Origin: Kumtagia sp963829135
Lineage (GTDB): Bacteria > Pseudomonadota > Alphaproteobacteria > Rhizobiales > Rhizobiaceae
Assembly: GCA_963829135.1 (NCBI GenBank)
Contig: CAWHHO010000005.1
Coordinates: 372,001 to 436,000 of the forward strand
Direction of reading: 5' to 3'
Length of the DNA: 64,000 nt
Shown: piece by piece, positions 63,351-64,000 of the stretch
How the letters are laid out: each line of letters opens with the position of its first letter
Position numbering within the stretch: the first letter of the stretch is position 1
Position numbers and translations under genes: made by a program
The notes under the pieces: model-generated
The model's database searches: none
Told to the model about the DNA's origin: nothing
The model's input: only the letters and a program-made list of their open reading frames with translations

Positions 63351-63689
63351 TCAGCGGTCGGAGACGCTTCGGACTAGACCTAGAACAACCATCAGGATGG
63401 CGCCGCCGAGCAGACCCGACACGCCGATACCTACAAGAACGGCGGGTGTAAGCCCGCCAGTCCCTTGCATGACGGCGTTTGCCGCGGCTTCGACGTGGCC
63501 CACCAGATGTCCCATACCGGGGATTTGCGCAGCGATCAAAGTCAAGGCAACGCCCCCGGCCATGCCGGCCAGAACGGTTGTGATTGTTGTGGGCGCGAGG
63601 CGCGGCCACCAGACACGCACCGCGAATGCGCCGGCGACACCGCACAGCGCTTCGATCGCGATTGCGATTACGGCTTCCGTTGGAGACAT
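63351..63689 (-). CDS. Small membrane protein, unknown
   Basis: A 112-residue protein with three to four hydrophobic helices (EAVIAIAIEALCGVAGAFAVR, TITTVLAGMAGGVALTLIA, VGIGVSGLLGGAILMVVLGLV) and Gly/Ala-rich packing. It starts at ATG 63689 and ends convergently 16 bp from the AI-2E gene. The helix and glycine pattern resembles small DUF-type membrane proteins of rhizobia; function unknown. Confidence 0.7.
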   Translation of the reverse strand: MSPTEAVIAIAIEALCGVAGAFAVRVWWPRLAPTTITTVLAGMAGGVALTLIAAQIPGMGHLVGHVEAAANAVMQGTGGLTPAVLVGIGVSGLLGGAILMVVLGLVRSVSDR

Positions 63690-63745
63690 CTGCCGATCTC
63701 CTGAATTCCACTGGATTAGGGGCGATCAAACGTAGTGAGATGAAA

Positions 63746-64000
63746 TCACGCCTGCAATCGGTGCAAGAGCGCACCAAATTGTTCGATCGGGTGGATCGTA
63801 TCCAGATCGATGGACGATTGCCGCGGTGAACTTCCCTTGAAACCTGCGCGCACTTCGCTCGGGGTGTAGCGGAATTCGCGTTTAAAGGCGCGGCTGAAAT
63901 CCGCCGCACTACTGAAGCCATATTGCTCGCCAATTTCGACAATGCGGCGAGAGCTGGTGAAATCGGCAAGCGCTGCGTGGGCGTCGAGCAAACGTCTATG
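63746..64000 (-). CDS. AraC-family regulator, C-terminal part (runs off the window)
   Basis: The last 84 codons of an AraC-type regulator whose 5' end is beyond base 64000. Visible is the second HTH of the DNA-binding domain: RRLLDAHAALADFTSSRRIVE, then IGEQYGFSSAADFSRAFKREFRYTPSEVR. The tail after the HTH is 30 residues longer than usual (GFKGSSPRQSSIDLDTIHPI). Regulated genes are outside the window or include the membrane-protein gene beside it; unknown. Confidence 0.85.
   Translation of the reverse strand, partial: HRRLLDAHAALADFTSSRRIVEIGEQYGFSSAADFSRAFKREFRYTPSEVRAGFKGSSPRQSSIDLDTIHPIEQFGALLHRLQA

Noticed and set aside
1..64000. tRNA, rRNA, phage, insertion sequence or retron elements
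   Set aside because: Looked for cloverleaf-like stretches, transposase and integrase motifs, reverse-transcriptase motifs and long terminal repeats; none was found by eye, though a covariance search could still reveal a small RNA.

Overview
The window is a GC-rich alphaproteobacterial chromosome or megaplasmid segment. It most resembles a rhizobium of the order Hyphomicrobiales (Mesorhizobium/Sinorhizobium-like). This rests on a lanthanide-type methanol dehydrogenase locus with pqqABCDE, a cellulose operon with BcsN and a TPR subunit in place of BcsC, an alpha-galactoside operon laid out like agpT-agaL1-agpABCD-agaL2 of Sinorhizobium meliloti, a BA14K-family protein and an RTX-linked GH16 glycanase. 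The placement is inferred from gene content; no rRNA or tRNA gene was seen.

Layout. 1-6037 (+): 3' end of xoxF, then xoxG, xoxJ, a PQQ-associated rhodanese-like protein, pqqA (30 codons), pqqB, pqqC, pqqD and pqqE. This is a nearly complete module for periplasmic alcohol oxidation plus cofactor synthesis. 6046-6900 (-): folP. 7118-16204 (-): cellulose operon bcsN-bcsA-bcsB-bcsZ-bcsK with 4-10 nt overlaps from bcsA onward. 16356-25240: mixed small genes, a PhzF protein, a MacA/MacB-like exporter with two frameshifts, a striking inverted heptamer repeat, Nudix and EEP-family enzymes, a BA14K protein, a PilZ protein and an EEP pseudogene. 25366-29468 (-): ilvC, a TetR regulator with a perfect 25-bp palindrome upstream, and a frameshifted RTX/GH16 glycanase. 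29751-32003 (-): unknown small membrane, coiled-coil and exported proteins.

32310-42437: AraC activator divergent from the alpha-galactoside operon (GH4 glucosidase, dipeptide-type binding protein, two permeases, double ATPase, second GH4 enzyme). 42609-46451: a divergently arranged sugar ABC transporter with a GntR regulator. 46631-53259: an accessory stretch with orphan genes, a ProQ/FinO-domain protein, a 38-residue secreted peptide beside a polytopic membrane protein, a Crp/Fnr regulator, small lipoprotein and membrane peptides, a PNPOx-like protein and a frameshifted four-helix-bundle protein. 53468-63689: CPD photolyase, GFA-family protein, then a Tat-exported amidohydrolase divergent from an AbgT-type transporter (frameshifted) followed by an M20 peptidase, an SLC13/TrkA-C permease and an AI-2E family exporter. 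The window ends inside an AraC-type regulator.

Five otherwise well-preserved genes each carry one single-base indel (about 18714, 21203, 27911, 53178 and 58732). This points either to residual sequencing error or to recent decay, and should be settled before any of the five is called dead. I saw no CRISPR array, phage, transposase or obvious defence system. The most intriguing unexplained items are the inverted heptamer array that supplies the stop codon of the Nudix gene, the secreted-peptide/membrane-protein pair at 48137-49863, the ProQ-like gene with its orphan neighbour, and the peptide-utilisation cluster at 55759-62149.
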